NCBI RefSeq assembly: GCF_028369105.1
Contig: NZ_JAQNDO010000001.1
Coordinates: 1,054,001 to 1,118,000, forward strand
From: Polyangium mundeleinium
Lineage (GTDB): Bacteria; Myxococcota_A; Polyangia; Polyangiales; Polyangiaceae
DNA: 64,000 nucleotides
Direction of reading: 5' to 3'
Within the stretch, counting starts at the first letter, position 1, and each line of letters begins with the position of its first letter. The notes under the pieces were generated by a model, which saw nothing but the letters and a program-made list of their open reading frames with translations, was not told the origin of the DNA and did no database searches. Of the stretch, positions 33,774 to 43,306 are shown piece by piece. The translations under genes and the position numbers were made by a program.

Positions 33774-35419
33774 TGCGCGCCGATGCATCCCCCGAGACGC
33801 AGCCGATCGAGGGGTTCACGCCGTGGCCTGCCGAATTCGCCGAGCGTTACCGGAAAGCCGGCTACTGGCTCGGAGAGACCTTCGGTGAATGGCTCCGCGC
33901 GCGGGCCGAACGGTTCGGCGATCGGACCGCGGTCGTCGGCGAAAAGCGCCGCTTGAGGTATCGCGAGCTCGACGCGCGAGCCTCGCAGCTTGCCGCAGGT
34001 CTCCTCGGCCTGGGCATTCGCCCGAGGGATCGCGTCGTGGTGCAGCTCCCGAACGTCGTGGAGTTTTTCGAGGTCTGCTTCGCCTTGTTTCGGCTCGGCG
34101 CGTTGCCCGTGCTCGCCCTGCCTGCGCATCGACGGTCCGAGATCTCGTACTTTTGCCAATTCACAGAGGCCGTCGCTTACGTCATCGCCGACAAGGACGG
34201 TGGATTCGATTATCGCACGCTCGCCGGGGAGATCCGGGCCGAGGCGCCGACCGTGAAGCACGTCCTCGTCGCGGGCGAACCAGGGCCGTTCACCGCGCTG
34301 GAGAGCCTATACGGCGAGCCCGCGCCGCTCCCGGAGACCGCGCCTGGAGACGTCGCATTTTTTCAACTTTCGGGCGGCAGCACCGGGGTGCCCAAGCTGA
34401 TCCCCCGAACGCACGACGATTACCTCTACAGCGTCCGGGCGAGCGCGGAGATCTGCGCGCTCGATGCAGACAGCGTTTTTCTCGCGGCGTTGCCTGCGGC
34501 GCACAACTTCACGCTGAGCTCGCCCGGGAGCCTGGGCGTGCTCGATGCTGGAGGCCGCGTCGTCCTCAGCCGGCGCCCGAGCCCGGACGAGGCATTCCTC
34601 TGGATCGAAAAAGAGCGCGTCACAGTGACCGCCGTCGTGCCGCCTCTCTGCGCGGTGTGGCTCGAAGCCGCGCGCAATACCCGGTACGATCTTTCGAGCC
34701 TCCGCTTGTTGCAAGTGGGCGGCTCCAAGCTGAGCGCGGAAGTCGCGCGCCGCGTGCGAGGCACCTTTGGCTGCACGTTGCAGCAGGTGTTCGGAATGGC
34801 CGAGGGGCTCGTCAACTACACCCGTTTCGACGACCCCGAGGACGTCATCATCGAGACGCAGGGTCGGCCCATTTCCCCGGACGACGAGGTCCGGGTCGTC
34901 GACGACGACGACCGTGACGTCGAGGTCGGGGAGGTAGGGCACCTGCTCACGCGGGGCCCTTATACGATCCGCGGGTACTACAAGGCCGCCGCCCACAACG
35001 AGAAGGCATTCACGCGCGACGGCTTTTATCGCACGGGGGACCTCGTGCGGCGAACGGCCTCGGGGCATCTCGTCGTGGAGGGACGGGCGAAGGATCAGAT
35101 CAACCGCGGCGGCGAGAAGATCGCGGCCGAGGAGATCGAAAATCACGTCCTCGCCCATCCGGCGGTGCGCGACGCGGCGCTCGTGGCCATGCCCGATGCA
35201 TTCCTCGGCGAGCGCTCGTGCGTGTTCGTCGTGCCGCGGGAGCAGCCGCCCGCCGCTCGTGAGCTCACCGCATTCCTGCGGGCGCGCGGCCTCGCGCCCT
35301 ACAAGATCCCCGACCGCATCGAGCTCATCGATGACCTTCCCAAGACGAGCGTGGGGAAGGTGGACAAAAAGGCGCTCCGCCGATGGATCGCCGACAAGAT
35401 CGCCCCGAAGGGCCAGTGA
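33773..35419 (+). CDS. mxcE: 2,3-dihydroxybenzoate-AMP ligase
   Basis: 548 residues, EntE/DhbE type. It activates 2,3-dihydroxybenzoate with ATP and loads it on the aryl carrier domain of MxcF. Core motifs are: P-loop [31 protein letters not shown] (aryl-acid pocket region), [35 protein letters not shown] and the A10 lysine in [13 protein letters not shown]. The N-terminus ([19 protein letters not shown]) is characteristic of DHB-AMP ligases. Its start overlaps the mxcD stop by one base. Confidence 0.95.
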   Translation: MRADASPETQPIEGFTPWPAEFAERYRKAGYWLGETFGEWLRARAERFGDRTAVVGEKRRLRYRELDARASQLAAGLLGLGIRPRDRVVVQLPNVVEFFEVCFALFRLGALPVLALPAHRRSEISYFCQFTEAVAYVIADKDGGFDYRTLAGEIRAEAPTVKHVLVAGEPGPFTALESLYGEPAPLPETAPGDVAFFQLSGGSTGVPKLIPRTHDDYLYSVRASAEICALDADSVFLAALPAAHNFTLSSPGSLGVLDAGGRVVLSRRPSPDEAFLWIEKERVTVTAVVPPLCAVWLEAARNTRYDLSSLRLLQVGGSKLSAEVARRVRGTFGCTLQQVFGMAEGLVNYTRFDDPEDVIIETQGRPISPDDEVRVVDDDDRDVEVGEVGHLLTRGPYTIRGYYKAAAHNEKAFTRDGFYRTGDLVRRTASGHLVVEGRAKDQINRGGEKIAAEEIENHVLAHPAVRDAALVAMPDAFLGERSCVFVVPREQPPAARELTAFLRARGLAPYKIPDRIELIDDLPKTSVGKVDKKALRRWIADKIAPKGQ

Positions 35420-35439
35420 CGATTCGGAGAACATCGACC

Positions 35440-36372
35440 ATGGGAATCCCCAGCATCCAGCCGTATTTCATGCCGCGGAAGGACGAGCTTCCGAAGAACC
35501 GGATGTCGTGGACGCTCGATTCGGACCGCGCCGTCCTCCTCATCCACGACATGCAGCAGTACTTTATCGATTATTATGACACCCAGGCTTCGCCGGTCGT
35601 CGAGCTGCTGGAGAACATCCGGCAGGTGCGCGAGCGGTGCCGGGCGCTCGGGATTCCGGTCGTGTATACGATGCAGCCGTCGGAGCAGACGGCCGAGGAG
35701 CGTGGCCTCCTCCTGGATTTCTGGGGCCCCGGGTTGACGGCGCACCCGCACAAGCATCCCATCGTGAACGTGCTCTCGCCGGAGGACAAGGACACTGTCC
35801 TCAAGAAATGGCGCTACAGCGCATTTCAGCGCACCCAGCTCCTCGACCTCATGCGCGGATGGCGCCGTGATCAGCTCATCATTTGCGGTGTGTACGCGCA
35901 CATCGGCTGCATGTTGACCGCAGGCGAGGCCTTCATGAACGACGTGCAGCCGTTTTTCGTGGCTGACGCGACGTCCGATTTCACGCGGAATTGGCACGAG
36001 ATGGCCATGACGTACGTGGCGCAGCGGTGCGGCGTCGTGCTCTCGACCCGCGACGTGATGGATGCGTTCGAGGAGGGCTCGCCGAAGGACGCGCCGTTCG
36101 ACATCGAGCGCTTGCGCAGCGAGATCGCCGACCTCTTGGAGCGGCCCGCCTCCGAGATCCTGAACGGCGATTCTCTCCTCGACCTGGGCCTCGACTCCAT
36201 CCGCCTCATGACGCTCGTCGAGCGGCTCCGGAATACAGGCATCGAGATTTCGTTCGTGGAGCTCGCCGAGCGAGCGACGCTCGAAGAGTGGTGGGACATG
36301 CTCTCGCCGCGAATGCAACACGCCCGCTGGCCTCGACCGGAAGGGCAGGAGGCGCATGGCGCTCACGGGTAA
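35440..36372 (+). CDS. mxcF: Isochorismatase with aryl carrier protein domain
   Basis: 310 residues, EntB/DhbB type. The N-terminal isochorismatase domain (about 1-210) has the family start [12 protein letters not shown], catalytic Asp in [10 protein letters not shown], Lys in [10 protein letters not shown], and the [12 protein letters not shown] block. The C-terminal ~75 residues are the aryl carrier protein with phosphopantetheine Ser in [11 protein letters not shown]. It cleaves isochorismate to 2,3-dihydro-2,3-dihydroxybenzoate and carries the activated DHB to MxcG. Its stop lies inside the first codons of mxcC. Confidence 0.95.
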   Translation: MGIPSIQPYFMPRKDELPKNRMSWTLDSDRAVLLIHDMQQYFIDYYDTQASPVVELLENIRQVRERCRALGIPVVYTMQPSEQTAEERGLLLDFWGPGLTAHPHKHPIVNVLSPEDKDTVLKKWRYSAFQRTQLLDLMRGWRRDQLIICGVYAHIGCMLTAGEAFMNDVQPFFVADATSDFTRNWHEMAMTYVAQRCGVVLSTRDVMDAFEEGSPKDAPFDIERLRSEIADLLERPASEILNGDSLLDLGLDSIRLMTLVERLRNTGIEISFVELAERATLEEWWDMLSPRMQHARWPRPEGQEAHGAHG

Positions 36373-37132
36373 AACCGCGCTCGTGACGGGCGCGGCGCAG
36401 GGCATCGGGGAGGCGGTCGTGCGAGCGCTCGCCACCCGCGGCGCGAAGGTGGCCGCGGTGGATTCGAACGCGGAGCGCCTCGGCGAAGTGATCGCCGAAA
36501 TGCAGGCGAGCGGCCAGCACGTGGAGGCGTTCCCCGCGGATGTCACGAAGAGCGAGGCGGTCGACGCTGCGGTGGACCGGATCGAGCGCGAGCTCGGCCC
36601 CATCGATTTTCTCGTCAATGTCGCGGGCGTGCTCCACGTGGGTCCTATCGACGCGCTGCGTGACGAGGACTGGGAGCGGACCTTCGCGGTCAATGCCCGT
36701 GGTGTGTTTTACCTCTGCCGGGCCGTGGCCAGGCACATGGTGCCGCGCGGCTCCGGGGCCATCGTGACCGTCGGATCCAACGCCGCGCGGACGCCGCGCA
36801 TGCACATGTCCGCGTATGCGGCGTCGAAGGCCGCGGTCGCCATGTTCACCCAATGCCTCGGCCTCGAGCTCGCGAAGCACGGCATCCGCTGCAACGTGGT
36901 TTCACCCGGATCGACGGATACGCCGATGCAGCGATCGTTGTGGAAGGACGGGAGCGGGGCGCAGGCCGTGATCGACGGCGCGCCCGCGGCGTTCAAGGTA
37001 GGGATTCCCCTGCAAAGGATCGCCGAGCCCAGCGACGTCGCGGACGCGGTGTTGTTTCTGCTCTCGGATCAGGCGCGGCACATCACCATGCACGATCTCT
37101 GCGTCGACGGCGGCGCCACGCTGGGGGGGTGA
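36356..37132 (+). CDS. mxcC: 2,3-dihydro-2,3-dihydroxybenzoate dehydrogenase
   Basis: 258 residues, EntA/DhbA type SDR that oxidises dihydro-DHB to 2,3-dihydroxybenzoate with NAD+. The cofactor loop is [12 protein letters not shown], catalytic Ser lies in VTVGSNAA, Tyr-Lys in YAASK, and the [14 protein letters not shown] block matches DHB dehydrogenases. It overlaps mxcF by 17 bp and ends the rightward operon, 19 bp from the convergent PepSY gene. Confidence 0.93.
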   Translation: MALTGKTALVTGAAQGIGEAVVRALATRGAKVAAVDSNAERLGEVIAEMQASGQHVEAFPADVTKSEAVDAAVDRIERELGPIDFLVNVAGVLHVGPIDALRDEDWERTFAVNARGVFYLCRAVARHMVPRGSGAIVTVGSNAARTPRMHMSAYAASKAAVAMFTQCLGLELAKHGIRCNVVSPGSTDTPMQRSLWKDGSGAQAVIDGAPAAFKVGIPLQRIAEPSDVADAVLFLLSDQARHITMHDLCVDGGATLGG

Positions 37133-37151
37133 CGCCACCGTCGCGCCGTGT

Positions 37152-38123
37152 TCAGGGGCCGTCGCCCTTCACATTGCCGAATTGAATCTCCGAGGCCGTC
37201 CCGCGCATGACGAGCGCCGCGGCAGCGATGGCGACCGTGATCGCAAGCGCGCCGAGGACCCGCGTGGGCTTCATCTGCCACCACATCGCGAGGCCGCTGA
37301 GCGCCCACACGATCAGCGTGATGCCGGTGATGTCCGCGAAGAGCGCGAAGAACCAGGCCATGTCCCCGTGAATGGGGAAATGGTGCGTCGTGTGGAGCTT
37401 CTCCAGGAGTTCGACGAAGCGGAACTGGCCCGGACCGGCTGGCCGCCCGTCGACGCGGCCCGTGCTGAGGTCGTACACGATGTTCCACGTGCGGGCATTG
37501 GCATCACGCACGCGGAAACGTACCTCGGGGTGGACCTTCGGATGCGCCCGCAAAGGTGCCTCCGCGTCGATGCCCAGCTTGGGCAGGAGCTCTTTTACCT
37601 GCTCCTGCACGGCCGCCATTTTGTATTCGGGGAGATCGACCGTGGCGCCGGAGAAGGGGGGCGGATCGGATTTCGGCTCCGGGGCATGGGTGGAGACCGT
37701 GGCGCCGCCGCCGTCGAGGCTGACGATGAGCACGTGTCGCCCTCCGCTGCGGCTCGGCGCCGCGAGCAGAGGCCAGCCCGAGAAAGAGCGCGGGGCGCCC
37801 GAATCGAGCACGTAACCCCCTGAGGATCCGGCATTGAGCTGCGCGACGACCTTCTGCGCGATGTCGTCCGGATTCCAGGGTTTCAATCCGGTGAGCGTGG
37901 CGAGCTCCGCCGCGGAGAGGTCCCGTTGTTCGATGTCACGCCCGATCTCGGGATGATTGAAGAGCGCGCCGCTCATCCCGAAGAGGAGCACCCACGGGAA
38001 CACGAGCAAGCCGAGATACATGTGCAGGCGCCGAACGAATTTCATGACGGCGCCATACCCTCGGCGGCGAGGGTGCTCGGCCCGCGGCGGAGGGGCCTCT
38101 TTCGCGGCGTCCGGAGATGTCAT
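37152..38123 (-). CDS. PepSY-associated membrane protein (XusC-like, iron release candidate)
   Basis: 323 residues. Membrane helices occur near the N-terminus (RRLHMYLGLLVFPWVLLFGMSG) and two at the C-terminus (WFFALFADITGITLIVWALSG; LGALAITVAIAAAALVM), with a large periplasmic portion between. The helix pairs carry conserved histidines (RRLHMYLG; LEKLHTTHHFPIHGD) typical of PepSY_TM proteins, which are linked to ferric-siderophore reduction at the inner membrane. Its ATG overlaps the stop of the lipoprotein gene (38120-38123). As last gene after receptor and lipoprotein it fits a reductive release role. Confidence 0.85.
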   Translation of the reverse strand: MTSPDAAKEAPPPRAEHPRRRGYGAVMKFVRRLHMYLGLLVFPWVLLFGMSGALFNHPEIGRDIEQRDLSAAELATLTGLKPWNPDDIAQKVVAQLNAGSSGGYVLDSGAPRSFSGWPLLAAPSRSGGRHVLIVSLDGGGATVSTHAPEPKSDPPPFSGATVDLPEYKMAAVQEQVKELLPKLGIDAEAPLRAHPKVHPEVRFRVRDANARTWNIVYDLSTGRVDGRPAGPGQFRFVELLEKLHTTHHFPIHGDMAWFFALFADITGITLIVWALSGLAMWWQMKPTRVLGALAITVAIAAAALVMRGTASEIQFGNVKGDGP

Positions 38124-39364
38124 TGGATCTTCAGGGCCGAGAAGACGAGGCCGGGCGTGCTCAGCGCGATTTCACCCGGGCCCTTCGACCCGAGCTCGAG
38201 GAGCTTCGTGGAGTCCTGGCCCTGGAAGAGCGAGACGAAGCTCCGGTCGCCGAACTGCAGCGGAATGACGCTCCCATTGCTGGGGGCGGCGTCAAGCACC
38301 TCGGCCGTCGGGGTGTCCCCGAGCGTCAAGGTCGCCCACTTCCAGGCCGGAGCGCTCGCGAGGACGCGCGGGTGCGTGTCCGCCATGATCGGGAAGGCGC
38401 TCTCGTCGAGCACCCGCAAATAGGCCTCGTTGCCCGGGCCGCGGAGCAGGGAGCCGGCGGTTTGTCCGCCAAAGAGCGTGTTGAGCTCGACGTGGAACGC
38501 GGTGTCGAACTTCTTCGTCGCCGGGTCGAACCGAAGCATGCAAGGCGGCGCGGCATTGGCCTCGTTCAACCGGTGCACGGCCGAGCCGTAGGCCTCCGTG
38601 GCGAGATAAATCTTGCCGTCGGGCCCCTCGATGCCATCCCGCACATAGCCGCAGCGGTCGTCCGTGACGACCGTCGCCTGATCCGTCTTGCCATTCACGA
38701 CGACGATCGCCGAGCGGCTCGGGACCTCCGGCCCCTTTCGATAGGCGGCGAATGTGATGACGTCGTCACCCAGGCGCAGCGGCGCGGCCGTGAACGTCAA
38801 GGTGGTATCTGCGATGACGAGCTCGGCGAGCTTGATGTCCCCGGTGATTGTCATGTCCTTCGGATTCCAGACGATGACCTGGGCCGTAGGCCCATCGAAG
38901 AAATACGCCTTCGTCTCGGAGACAAACTGGAATTGGCCGTGGTACTCGCCGATCGTGGCGATTCCCTTGCCCTGGAAGCTCATGGTGGCACCCGACTTCA
39001 AGGTGCCATCCGCTTGGAGGTCGTAACGCGTCACGGTCGGGCCGGCGTCGCCCACGATGAACACGGCGCCTCCGTCCTCAGGCCCGACACCGAGAGCACG
39101 GCCCGCGATTTCAACGCCGTTGTCGAGCGTGAGCGCGGCGTTGCCCCCGAGCTTGTCGGTCACGAGGATATAACTCGTGTTGTCCCCTCCATTGGCACCG
39201 AAGACCTGGGTCGTGAGGGCATACAGGGGGCCGGTCGCGGAACCGCCCCCGCCCCCCTGACCACCGGTGCCGCCGGTGCCGCCGGTGCCGTCGCCGTCAC
39301 CGCCGCTGCAGGCGGCAAGAGCAGGAAAAGCAAGGGTGATCAGAAGCGCCGTCATTTTCTTCAT
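38120..39364 (-). CDS. Siderophore-binding lipoprotein candidate (XusB / DUF4374-like)
   Basis: 414 residues from ATG 39364 with AAGGAG upstream. Signal peptide with lipobox ALAAC (Cys19), then a Gly/Thr-rich linker encoded by short direct repeats. The body is a repeated beta pattern (YILVTDKLGG; AVFIVGDAGPTVTRYDL; GKIYLATEAYGSAVHRL) compatible with a beta-propeller. Gene order (TonB receptor, lipoprotein, PepSY) equals that of Bacteroides XusA-XusB-XusC, where the DUF4374 lipoprotein XusB binds a catecholate siderophore. Homology to DUF4374 is inferred from layout and general pattern and needs profile confirmation. Confidence 0.68.
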   Translation of the reverse strand: MKKMTALLITLAFPALAACSGGDGDGTGGTGGTGGQGGGGGSATGPLYALTTQVFGANGGDNTSYILVTDKLGGNAALTLDNGVEIAGRALGVGPEDGGAVFIVGDAGPTVTRYDLQADGTLKSGATMSFQGKGIATIGEYHGQFQFVSETKAYFFDGPTAQVIVWNPKDMTITGDIKLAELVIADTTLTFTAAPLRLGDDVITFAAYRKGPEVPSRSAIVVVNGKTDQATVVTDDRCGYVRDGIEGPDGKIYLATEAYGSAVHRLNEANAAPPCMLRFDPATKKFDTAFHVELNTLFGGQTAGSLLRGPGNEAYLRVLDESAFPIMADTHPRVLASAPAWKWATLTLGDTPTAEVLDAAPSNGSVIPLQFGDRSFVSLFQGQDSTKLLELGSKGPGEIALSTPGLVFSALKIQ

Positions 39365-39395
39365 GGATGTATCTCCTTGGGAAGCAATGGGTGGA

Positions 39396-41945
39396 TCAGA
39401 GCTCGACGACGAGCTTGGCGTTCGCCGCTCGCCCCGGCTGCTGGACCCCGAACGAATCGAAGACTTTTTCATCCGTCAGGTTTTGCACCTCGATGGTGCC
39501 GCTGACGGAGCCGTCGCCGTGCTTGATGGCGTACGTGAGCGCGAGCGCGTGGACGAGCTGGGAGGGAATGACGATCTTGGAATCGGCAGCCCCGACGCTC
39601 TCCCAGCCGCGGAAGTAGGCCTCTACGTAGCGAGCCTGCCACGTGAGCGAGAGGGCATCGCGCGACCGGAGCAAATGGGTCCCTTGCAAGCGGGCGCTCG
39701 CGCCGGCGAACAGGTACGGGCGGTTGGGGATGCGATCTCCCTCGAATTTGCCGAATGCGCCCTCGTTCGCCGTGTTGCGAAAGTCCTGCCAGGTGACGTA
39801 TCCGTCGAGCGCGACCCAATCCCCCGGCGACGTCCAGCCGAGCGCGCCCTCGACGCCGACCGATCGCGCCGAGAGGACGTTCTCGTGCTGAAAATAATTG
39901 CCGTTGCTGAGCAGGACGATGAGGTTTTCCGCGAAGCGACCGAAGCCGTTCACGTTGAACCGAAACAGGCCGGCGGCGGTCTCGGCGCGCTCCAGGGTCA
40001 GGCCGAGGTTCACGTTGTGGCTCGTCTCCGGTTCGAGGTGCAGGTTCTCGACGATGAGCGCGCCATTGCCAAACACCTCGTCCGGGTTCGGCAAGCGGGT
40101 GGCATACTCGTACGATGCCTTGGCGTAGAACGCTTCGGAGAAGCGGAACCGCAGGCTGTCGCCGATCCCCCCACGCTGGGTCGTCCGGTCGAGGTCGCGG
40201 AGGGTGCCGTTCGGCAGTTGCTCCTTCGTCCGAGCCATCTGCAGATAGCCCTTGGCGAAGGCGATGTTCGCGAGTTTCCCTGCGAACGGACGCGCTTCGT
40301 ATTCCACGCCGGCCACGTTGCTCAGGAGCCCTCGCTGCGCGGTGAGCGGGTCGTAGTCGGTCGCGGCAATGGCGTGGTCTTTCCCCGTCCGAACGGCATA
40401 GGTGGGCGAGAGCCCGAAACGGAGCGAATGCCAGGGCGCTGGGGTCCAGGCCAGGTTGAAGCGGGCAAAGGCGTTGTGTTGCTGGATGACCTGATCGATC
40501 GCGCGGGCCTCGATCTCGCCGCGTTGCGGGAGTTCGAAGACGCAACGGCCGAACCAGTCGTACCGGCACGTGGAGAGATCCTGGAAGGCCGTGTGCGTGT
40601 ACGTGTACCCGGCGACCGCGTCGAACCGTGTCCTCCGGGAGAAGGGCTGCGCATACCGGAGGTGCGCGCCCCCCGATTGTTTGGCGTAGGTGACCGCGCC
40701 ATAAGGGACGGACATGAGGGCATTGTGCTGAACGTCCCTTTGGTGCTCGGTATAGAAGGCGCGCAGGAGGAGCCGCTCCGCTCGCGGGCGCCCGACGAGC
40801 CCAACCTCGACGCTCCCGCCGCCGGCGCGGTAGCCGTCGTGGAACCGATGAACGCGGGCCGGCGAGAGGCGGCCTTGCGCGTCGAAGACCTCGACGTCGA
40901 TCGGATAGTCGTTTCGCGTGTAGTCGTAGAATCCATTCACGCGAGCAAAAAAACCGCTGGGCTCGTGCAGATGCCGGGCGCTCAGCGTCCATCGGTACGT
41001 CTTGAAGGACCCGACCTGGTAGGACGCCGAGGCGTGCGTGCCGTGGACGTCCGCATCGGTCACGAGGTTCACCGCGCCTCCCAGGGCATCGGCGCCAAAA
41101 CGCACGGGGACGACGCCGCGGTAAATCTCGATACGCTCGACGAGGTTGACCGGGACATTCGTGATCCCGTGCGCATACCCGGCGAAATCGAGGGGCACGC
41201 CGTCGAGGAAAAAGCGGATCTGTTCGCCCGTGAGGCCATTGAGCGAGAGGCGCGCGTTCGATCCAAGCCCGCCGGCCCGGCGCACCCCGACGCCCTCGGA
41301 GCGCGCCAGCACCTCGCCGAGGTCCGCGGTGCGCCGCTGCGCTTCTTCGGTCTCGATGACCTGGACGGCCTGCGCGGACCGGCGCAGGCGGTCGACTTCG
41401 GAGGCGCCGCGGACCATGACATCGATCGGAGGTTTGGCAGGACCGACCGTGACGGGCGCTGCGGGGGCCGTCGGCGCGGGCGCTGCGGGGGCCGTGGCCG
41501 GGGCGGGCCGAGCCTCGGGGGTCGGGGCGGGCTCCGGCGGCAACCTGAATTCGTAGGCGTAGAGGACGATCGCCGCGACGGCCTTGTCTCCGCGGCGAGC
41601 CGGCGTGAAACGGAATCGCAGCACCGCTTCTTGGGCGGCCTCGTCAAACCCGTTTCCGGCCGGCTCCACGACCTCGGCTTTCGTGACGTGCCCCGCCGCG
41701 TCGATGCGGAGCTTCAGCACCACGCGGCCCTCCCGTCGGGCCGCGCGTGCCTCGTCCGGATAGACCGCCTCGGCTACCTCGATGAGCTCGGGCGGGTGCA
41801 CCGTGCGCTCGGTCGTCGGGCTCGCCTGCGCAGGCGCCGAGCCACTCGGCTCCGCGTCCTGCGCGAGGGCGGGCGGACAAACCGAGAGGGCGAGGGCCAG
41901 GCCCCCGGCCCATCCGGTGCACGAAAAACGACGCGCCCGGGCCAT
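39396..41945 (-). CDS. mxcH: TonB-dependent siderophore receptor with N-terminal TonB C-terminal-like domain
   Basis: 849 residues. Signal peptide (about 1-28), then a TonB C-terminal-like domain at 50-133 (VYPDEARAARREGRVVLKLRID, AVLRFRFTPARRGDKAV), a Pro/Ala-rich linker (135-172) and a TonB-box-like IDVMVRG (174-180). The plug domain (about 190-300) has IRFFLDGVPLDF and ERIEIYRGVVPVRFGADALGG, followed by a 22-strand-type barrel ending in a C-terminal VVEL. It should import the ferric siderophore across the outer membrane. The fused TonB-like domain is unusual. It begins 7 bp after the aminotransferase stop. Confidence 0.92.
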   Translation of the reverse strand: MARARRFSCTGWAGGLALALSVCPPALAQDAEPSGSAPAQASPTTERTVHPPELIEVAEAVYPDEARAARREGRVVLKLRIDAAGHVTKAEVVEPAGNGFDEAAQEAVLRFRFTPARRGDKAVAAIVLYAYEFRLPPEPAPTPEARPAPATAPAAPAPTAPAAPVTVGPAKPPIDVMVRGASEVDRLRRSAQAVQVIETEEAQRRTADLGEVLARSEGVGVRRAGGLGSNARLSLNGLTGEQIRFFLDGVPLDFAGYAHGITNVPVNLVERIEIYRGVVPVRFGADALGGAVNLVTDADVHGTHASASYQVGSFKTYRWTLSARHLHEPSGFFARVNGFYDYTRNDYPIDVEVFDAQGRLSPARVHRFHDGYRAGGGSVEVGLVGRPRAERLLLRAFYTEHQRDVQHNALMSVPYGAVTYAKQSGGAHLRYAQPFSRRTRFDAVAGYTYTHTAFQDLSTCRYDWFGRCVFELPQRGEIEARAIDQVIQQHNAFARFNLAWTPAPWHSLRFGLSPTYAVRTGKDHAIAATDYDPLTAQRGLLSNVAGVEYEARPFAGKLANIAFAKGYLQMARTKEQLPNGTLRDLDRTTQRGGIGDSLRFRFSEAFYAKASYEYATRLPNPDEVFGNGALIVENLHLEPETSHNVNLGLTLERAETAAGLFRFNVNGFGRFAENLIVLLSNGNYFQHENVLSARSVGVEGALGWTSPGDWVALDGYVTWQDFRNTANEGAFGKFEGDRIPNRPYLFAGASARLQGTHLLRSRDALSLTWQARYVEAYFRGWESVGAADSKIVIPSQLVHALALTYAIKHGDGSVSGTIEVQNLTDEKVFDSFGVQQPGRAANAKLVVEL

Positions 41946-41952
41946 CGGAGAT

Positions 41953-43272
41953 TCAGGACCTCGCGCCGGCCGGGCTGCCCTCGAATGCGCCGCGCTTCGC
42001 CATCTCGGCGAGCGCGTCGTGCGCCGCGTCGATGGTGAAATCGATCTGCGCCTGCGTGTGCACGCCCGAGATGAAGCTCACGTCGCGGCGCAGGAGCACG
42101 CCGCGGGTCGCCATGGCGCCGACGAACTGCGCCGCGAATTTCGTGTGCGTCGGGAGATCGTCCGCGAAGAGGAAGAACGGAATCGCGTCGTAGCCCACCA
42201 CGCGCAGCGGCGTCCCGATCTTTTGGGACTTCTCGTTGACGCCTTCCCGAAGCCGCTTGCCGAGGGAGGCGATCCGCTGGATGTAATCGGTATCCCGGTA
42301 TTCGCCGAGGACCGCCTTGCAGACCTCCAGGGAGAGCATTTCGCCGCCGAACGTCGTCGATACCTGGAGCTCCGCGAGGCGGCTCATCACCTCCCGCGGG
42401 CCGGCGATGGCGGAGAGCGGCATGCCCGCCGCGATGCCCTTCGAGAGGCACACGAAATCGGCCGCGATCCCATAAAATTCCTGGGCGCCGCCGAGCGCGA
42501 GGCGGAAGCCCGTCACGACCTCGTCGAGCACGAAGAGCACGCCGTGGGCGTGGCAGGTCTCGCGCAAGGTACGCAAGAACTCCGCCGAGACGACACGCTT
42601 GTAGGGCAACGAGAGCAGCACGAGCGCGATTTCGGAGCCCTTCTGGGCGATCAGGTCGAGCAGCGGTTGCTCTTCGGCCTCGGCCATGAGCGGCATGCGA
42701 TAGGTGTAGTCGCGCAGCACCGCCGGCACGCCGGGCGTGTCGAACATGAAGTGATCGTGCCAGCCATTGTAGCCAATGGTGACGACCTTTTCGCGCCCCG
42801 TCACGTGGCGGGCGAGCCGGATCGCAGCCGAGGTCGCGTCCGCTCCGGTCTTGAAGAAGCGGGCCATCTCCGCGCCGGGGATCAAATCGACCAGCGCGCG
42901 CGTGGCCGTGACCTCGATCTCCGTCGGCAACGAATGCAGCACGCCGTTCCCGAGCGGCTCGCGAATGGCGCGGACGACGGCCGGGTGGTTGTGCCCCAGC
43001 GTGTTCGCCCCGAGGCCGCAGATGAAATCGATGTACTCGTTGCCATCGACGTCGCGCACGAGCGCGCCCTCGCCGGTCTCGAGGTACACCGGGAATGAGC
43101 CGAGCGCGTACATCTCCGGCCGCTTCATGAGCGACTGGGTGACGCCGGGGATCAGCCGGCGCGCATCGGCGAGCAGCGCATTCGAGCGATCGAGCTTCAA
43201 TTCCCCGACGATGGGGCGCGGGAGACCCAGCTCCCGACTGCCTTCGTCTACACCAAGCTTCCGTGAGGTCAT
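41953..43272 (-). CDS. mxcL: PLP-dependent class III aminotransferase (myxochelin B forming)
   Basis: 439 residues from ATG 43272. It is similar to glutamate-1-semialdehyde aminomutase-type enzymes: GANTLGHNHPAVV, FKTGADATSAAIRLAR (phosphate binding), GYNGWHD, FVLDEVVTGFR (PLP-ring Asp), and the Schiff-base Lys in CLSKGIAAGMPLSAI. In the known pathway MxcL aminates the aldehyde released by the MxcG reductase to give myxochelin B, competing with further reduction to the alcohol, myxochelin A. It is separated from mxcG by 34 bp. Confidence 0.92.
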   Translation of the reverse strand: MTSRKLGVDEGSRELGLPRPIVGELKLDRSNALLADARRLIPGVTQSLMKRPEMYALGSFPVYLETGEGALVRDVDGNEYIDFICGLGANTLGHNHPAVVRAIREPLGNGVLHSLPTEIEVTATRALVDLIPGAEMARFFKTGADATSAAIRLARHVTGREKVVTIGYNGWHDHFMFDTPGVPAVLRDYTYRMPLMAEAEEQPLLDLIAQKGSEIALVLLSLPYKRVVSAEFLRTLRETCHAHGVLFVLDEVVTGFRLALGGAQEFYGIAADFVCLSKGIAAGMPLSAIAGPREVMSRLAELQVSTTFGGEMLSLEVCKAVLGEYRDTDYIQRIASLGKRLREGVNEKSQKIGTPLRVVGYDAIPFFLFADDLPTHTKFAAQFVGAMATRGVLLRRDVSFISGVHTQAQIDFTIDAAHDALAEMAKRGAFEGSPAGARS

Positions 43273-43306
43273 GCGAGATTTCCTTTGGTTCGGGTGGAGC
43301 GTCGCT

